Assembly (NCBI GenBank): GCA_021810725.1
Contig: JAJZIE010000097.1
Location: forward strand, 1-8,776
Source of the DNA: Bacillota bacterium
GTDB taxonomy: Bacteria > Bacillota > Sulfobacillia > JAJZYS01 > JAJYTV01
DNA: 8,776 bases
Reading direction: 5' to 3'
Part shown: positions 6,233 through 8,776 of the stretch, piece by piece
Layout of the letters: each line of letters opens with the position of its first letter
Numbering within the stretch: the first letter of the stretch is position 1
Position numbers and translations under genes: made by a program
The notes under the pieces: generated by a model
The model's input: only the letters and a program-made list of their open reading frames with translations
Told to the model about the DNA's origin: nothing
Databases searched by the model: none

Positions 6233-6931
6233 TTGTCGATGCATGCTTTGACCGTCGCCAGCGCACGTGGATCCGCACCGTGGGGTTTTCTGCGCCCGCC
6301 ATCCGGCGACAAGCCCGGTCTCGCGCTGTTCGCGCAGGTGGACATGCTCGTGCGCGTCACGCCATCCGGCGGGTTGCCCGGCGCCTTCGCCGCGCAGGGT
6401 TCGCGGGAAGCCGCCGTCGGCGCCGCCTATATGCTGCGTCTGCTCGGCATCGACATGCCGCTGCGCGCGGCCTTGCACTGCCCGGAACCCAGACGGCTCT
6501 ACGCAGCGCGCGGCGCCGCCCTGCTCGGCGCTTTGGCCACCGCCCGCAGCGCGGGCCTCGAGCCCGCCCGCCGCGACCTCCAGCTCTGGTCCGAGGCGAT
6601 GGAGCTTGGCTGGTCGCCGGCCGAACCGCCGGGACAGCTGTTCGGTGCCTGGCTGGGCCATGCGGCGCCGCAGCCCGACGCGCTCTGGCCCGGCCCCGAG
6701 GACCCGCGGCTCGCGGTCGCAGCGGCGGAGGTCAAGGACGGCCTCCTGGCCGCTGTGCCGGCGCTCCGGGACTTCTGGGTGGCCGCGGAGACGCAGGGTG
6801 CCCTGGGACTCGCCTACGACCCGCTGTTCGGCCAGGTGGCGGCGATCTTCAGCGCGGGCAACGCCCCACCGCCGCCGGGCGGCCGGGACATCGTGCCCGG
6901 TCGCGTGGGCCTCGGTTACGCCTGGGCCTGA
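6233..6931 (+). CDS. Unknown protein, possibly a divergent ChlI/ComM N-terminal-like domain
   Basis: The only convincing plus-strand gene here encodes 232 residues. TTG 6233 has GAGGTG 10 nt upstream; ATG 6239 is the alternative start. Codon third positions are strongly G/C, the promoter is good, and the gene ends at the shared palindrome, so coding is likely. Residues 37-105 run VDMLVRVTPSGGLPG, then SREAAVGAAYMLRLLGIDMPLR, then RGAALLGALATA. That order recalls the S5-fold ChlI domain at the N-terminus of ComM/YifB (V-V---GLPGF---G-PD-AV-EA--RV--AL---G---P, ending in DLP-ALG-LAA). There is no Walker A motif, AAA+ domain or C-terminal ComM domain. The remaining half (110-232) is rich in Ala, Pro and Trp and is not recognised. 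No signal peptide or membrane helix is evident. The domain assignment is inference and needs a profile search. Confidence 0.75.
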   Translation: MSMHALTVASARGSAPWGFLRPPSGDKPGLALFAQVDMLVRVTPSGGLPGAFAAQGSREAAVGAAYMLRLLGIDMPLRAALHCPEPRRLYAARGAALLGALATARSAGLEPARRDLQLWSEAMELGWSPAEPPGQLFGAWLGHAAPQPDALWPGPEDPRLAVAAAEVKDGLLAAVPALRDFWVAAETQGALGLAYDPLFGQVAAIFSAGNAPPPPGGRDIVPGRVGLGYAWA

Positions 6932-6977
6932 GGACACAAGGAGGGCGGTCGCAGTGCGACCGCCCTCCTTGTGTCCT
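6931..6977. terminator. Bidirectional terminator: 22-23 bp perfect inverted repeat shared by converging genes
   Basis: Bases 6931-6953 are exactly complementary to 6955-6977 around one central base, giving a 22-bp stem with a 3-nt loop. The stem's apical part is GC-rich, and its base is ACACAA on one side and TTGTGT on the other. A transcript in either direction would therefore form a GC stem followed by a U-containing stretch (TTGTGT). The TGA of the plus-strand gene (6929-6931) and the TAG of the minus-strand gene (6978-6976) both touch the repeat. This layout fits a compact terminator serving both converging genes. Confidence 0.8.
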
Positions 6978-7143
6978 AAACCCGGTGGATGACCTCCTGC
7001 GCGTCACTTGCCTCGGCCTCCGGCACCACGACCTCGTAGACGCTCTCGCCACGCACCTCCGCAAGAAATCCCTCGTGGTCGAGCATGGTCCGGATGCGCT
7101 CGGCCTCGGCCCTGCGTCCCGTGACGTACACGACGATCCACAC
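6976..7143 (-). CDS. Small DUF2007-like protein
   Basis: The 55-residue product begins VWIVVYVTGRRAEAERIR and has the pattern strand - helix (AEAERIRTMLDHEGF) - strand (LAEVRGE) - strand (YEVVVPEAEASDAQEVI). This is the one-domain ferredoxin-like layout of DUF2007-type 'putative signal transducing' proteins. Related small proteins in Bacillota are sometimes misnamed glutamate decarboxylase in databases. GTG 7143 is chosen because AGGAGG lies 11 nt upstream and the fold begins at once; the open frame further up lies antisense to nothing conserved. It has no Cys and no membrane segment. It follows the 213-aa gene by 44 nt and ends at the convergent terminator, so it is probably the last gene of the M42 operon. 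The role is unknown. Confidence 0.7.
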   Translation of the reverse strand: MWIVVYVTGRRAEAERIRTMLDHEGFLAEVRGESVYEVVVPEAEASDAQEVIHRV

Positions 7144-7187
7144 GGTTTGCGGTGCCTCCTCATTAGTCGGTATGCCGATGGGCCGCC

Positions 7188-7829
7188 TCAGCCGACCTGC
7201 AGGACGCTGGCCGCCGCGTGGCAGGGCGCGGCCGTGGCCACCAGGAAGCGTCCTCCCTTCCCTACCCTGCGCCTTGCGGCCCGCAGGCGCAAGACGGAGA
7301 CCGACTCGAGCCCGCTCGCGGGCCCGCGCGGCGCGAACACGATCGCCCCCGTGCCCTGCTCCCGCGCCCACGCCCTGAGGAGCGACGGCAGGTGCCAGTT
7401 GCGCTCGAGGGCGATGCGCGGGCAGACCTTGGGCGCCATGCACGAGACTGGGCACAGCCATGCCGCGGCGGAGAGGTAGAGCACGTCGCCCTGGCTCCGC
7501 GCGAAGGGAAGCGCGAAGCGGCCGGCCGGAGCGGTCAGGTGCCCGCCGCAACTGTCGGCCAGGACGCGCGCCAAGATGTGCCGCCCGATCGGCGGCGGGA
7601 TGATCCGGCAGTCGCCGGGAAGGTCGTCGATGGCCCCGAGGAGATAACGGTCGGCCGGTTCGTCCAGGAGCTCCACGCCATCGGCGGCGGGATCGCCGGC
7701 CAAGGTAGCGGCCCGCTCTCCCGCCACGAGGATGCGCTGCTCGGCGATCTCCTGCGCGCGCATGGCCGCGCGGATCTGGCGCAGCTGCAGGCGGCCGAAG
7801 CCGCTGTCGCCGAGCAGCAGCAGGATCAC
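7188..7829 (-). CDS. Protein of unknown function with a CPxxC-type cysteine cluster
   Basis: This 213-residue protein starts at GTG 7829, 4 nt after the M42 peptidase stop, which implies coupling. It opens with a hydrophobic strand and glycine-containing loop, MILLLLGDSGFGRL, suggestive of a Rossmann-like nucleotide-binding start. Residues 76-90 include IIPPPIGRHILARVL. The most striking part is AWLCPVSCMAPKVCP (123-137), which spaces Cys126, Cys130 and Cys136 as C-x3-C-x5-C, each Cys next to or near a Pro. Further cysteines are at 74, 94 and 203, the last in APCH. A metal- or cluster-binding site is possible but not shown. There is no signal peptide beyond the short hydrophobic start and no clear membrane span. 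Codon bias and tight packing in the operon support a real gene; I do not recognise the family. Confidence 0.8.
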   Translation of the reverse strand: MILLLLGDSGFGRLQLRQIRAAMRAQEIAEQRILVAGERAATLAGDPAADGVELLDEPADRYLLGAIDDLPGDCRIIPPPIGRHILARVLADSCGGHLTAPAGRFALPFARSQGDVLYLSAAAWLCPVSCMAPKVCPRIALERNWHLPSLLRAWAREQGTGAIVFAPRGPASGLESVSVLRLRAARRRVGKGGRFLVATAAPCHAAASVLQVG

Positions 7830-7833
7830 GGTC

Positions 7834-8776
7834 TTAGCGCGTGAGCCCGGCGACGGTCTCGCGGTCGAGGCGACGCACGAGGGCGGAAACGAGGCGGACG
7901 GCGTTGCGGTAGTCCTCGAGGCTGAAGACCGACGCGGCGCTGTGGATGTAGCGCGTCGGCACGCTGAGCACGAGGCTGGGCACGCCGCTGCCGGTCAGGT
8001 GGATCTGCCCCGCGTCGGTCCCGCCGGCACGGACCATGTCCTGCTGGACCGGGATGCCCTCGCTCTTCGCCACTTCCAGAGCCAGCTTGCGCAGAGGCTG
8101 ATTCGGGATCATGGACCCGTCGTAGAGGAGGATGGCGGGGCCCTTGCCGAGCGCCGCCTCCGCCTCGTAGGGCTCCACGCCCGGGGTGTCGCCGGCGATG
8201 CCCACGTCGAGCGAGAACGCCACGTCCGGCATGATCGTCTGGGCGGCGGTGCGCGCGCCGCGCAGGCCGACCTCCTCCTGGACCGTCGCGACGCCGTAGA
8301 CGATATTCGGGTGCGCCTGCCCCTTGAGGCCCCGCATCACTTCCGTGACCACGGCGCAGCCGTAGCGGTTGTCCCAGGCCTTGGCGAGCACCAGGTCGGG
8401 GTTGCCCAGGCGCTCGGTCGGGCAGATGGGCGTGATCGGGTCGCCCGGGGCGATGCCGATCGCCTCGGCTTCCTCGCGGCTCGTGACGCCGACGTCGATG
8501 AACATCTTGCGCCGGTCGACGATCTTCTTGCGCTCCTCGGCGTCGAGCACGTGCGGCGGCTTGCTGCCGACCACACCGTGGACCATGCCGCGCGAGGTGC
8601 GGATCTCGACGCGCTGGGCGAGCATCACCTGCTCCCACCAGCCGCCGATGGTCTGGAAGTAGACGAACCCCTTCTCGTCGATGCGCGCCACCATCATGCC
8701 GATCTCGTCCAGGTGACCCGCGAGCATGATCTTCGGTCCGGACTCGTCTCCGGCCTTGCGTACGATCAGCGATCCG
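7834..8776 (-). CDS. M42 family metallopeptidase (glutamyl/deblocking aminopeptidase-like), N-terminus missing
   Basis: The last 313 residues are visible; the gene continues past the right edge, and about 40 residues of the usual length of about 350 are missing. M42 enzymes are cobalt- or zinc-dependent cytoplasmic aminopeptidases that form large tetrahedral assemblies and trim peptides. The binuclear metal site appears complete. Counting from the first complete codon at 8775, His21 is in AGHLDEIG, Asp135 in AWDNRYG, the catalytic/ligand Glu167-Glu168 in VQEEVGLRG, Asp190 in SLDVG and His278 in TRYIHS. GSLIV precedes the first motif, as expected. The insert between residues 55 and 120 (GSKPPHVL, IDVGVTS, GDPITP) matches the PDZ-like dimerisation region of the family. 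An internal ATG at 8727 is not the start, since conserved sequence continues upstream. The unknown 213-aa gene follows by 4 nt. Confidence 0.95.
   Translation of the reverse strand, partial: GSLIVRKAGDESGPKIMLAGHLDEIGMMVARIDEKGFVYFQTIGGWWEQVMLAQRVEIRTSRGMVHGVVGSKPPHVLDAEERKKIVDRRKMFIDVGVTSREEAEAIGIAPGDPITPICPTERLGNPDLVLAKAWDNRYGCAVVTEVMRGLKGQAHPNIVYGVATVQEEVGLRGARTAAQTIMPDVAFSLDVGIAGDTPGVEPYEAEAALGKGPAILLYDGSMIPNQPLRKLALEVAKSEGIPVQQDMVRAGGTDAGQIHLTGSGVPSLVLSVPTRYIHSAASVFSLEDYRNAVRLVSALVRRLDRETVAGLTR

Noticed and set aside
3586..7479. A 1297-codon open frame on the plus strand
   Set aside because: It runs antisense to polA, through a tRNA gene and across the real plus-strand gene in another frame. 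High GC removes stop codons from the antisense frames, and the translation shows no family motifs.
1..8776. Defence island, prophage, CRISPR or mobile element
   Set aside because: No transposase, integrase, phage or nuclease-effector motifs and no repeat arrays were seen. Gene content is housekeeping, with uniform codon bias.

Overview
The window is GC-rich bacterial chromosome. It carries housekeeping genes with strong third-position GC bias and no sign of a mobile element, prophage, CRISPR array or insertion sequence. The block polA - mutM - small ORF - coaE - lytic transglycosylase resembles the polA/mutM/coaE neighbourhood of Bacillota (Firmicutes). A DNA polymerase I without an intact proofreading motif, all tRNAs with encoded CCA, and frequent GTG/TTG starts behind purine-rich Shine-Dalgarno sequences also fit that phylum. 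My best guess is a high-GC Bacillota (for example a Symbiobacterium-, Thermaerobacter- or Limnochorda-like lineage), but this is inference; no 16S rRNA or other marker is present.

Layout, from the right end in the direction of minus-strand transcription: (1) an M42 metallopeptidase running off the right edge, then a 213-aa cysteine-containing protein of unknown function and a 55-aa DUF2007-like protein, probably one operon. (2) A 22-23 bp nearly perfect inverted repeat that holds the stop codons of both converging genes and probably ends transcription from both sides. (3) One plus-strand gene (6233-6931) with a good sigma-A-type promoter. Its protein may be a divergent, ATPase-less relative of the ChlI/ComM N-terminal domain. 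(4) tRNA-Leu(CAA), divergent from that gene, with its own -10 element and a downstream hairpin. (5) The repair/replication operon polA-mutM-63-aa ORF-coaE-lytic transglycosylase, with overlapping or closely spaced genes. (6) A second tRNA cluster, tRNA-Leu(CAG) and tRNA-Leu(GAG), with promoter and hairpin terminator. (7) msrA followed 4 nt later by the start of an S51 peptidase E-like gene cut by the left edge.

Functionally the window combines DNA repair (PolI plus Fpg glycosylase), coenzyme A synthesis (CoaE), cell-wall turnover (lytic transglycosylase), protein oxidation repair (MsrA), peptide turnover (M42, S51) and leucine decoding (three isoacceptor tRNAs). Most of it is ordinary. The less explained parts are the plus-strand orphan gene and its palindrome-rich promoter, the cysteine-motif protein next to the M42 peptidase, the small ORF in the mutM-coaE gap, and the convergent palindromic terminator.
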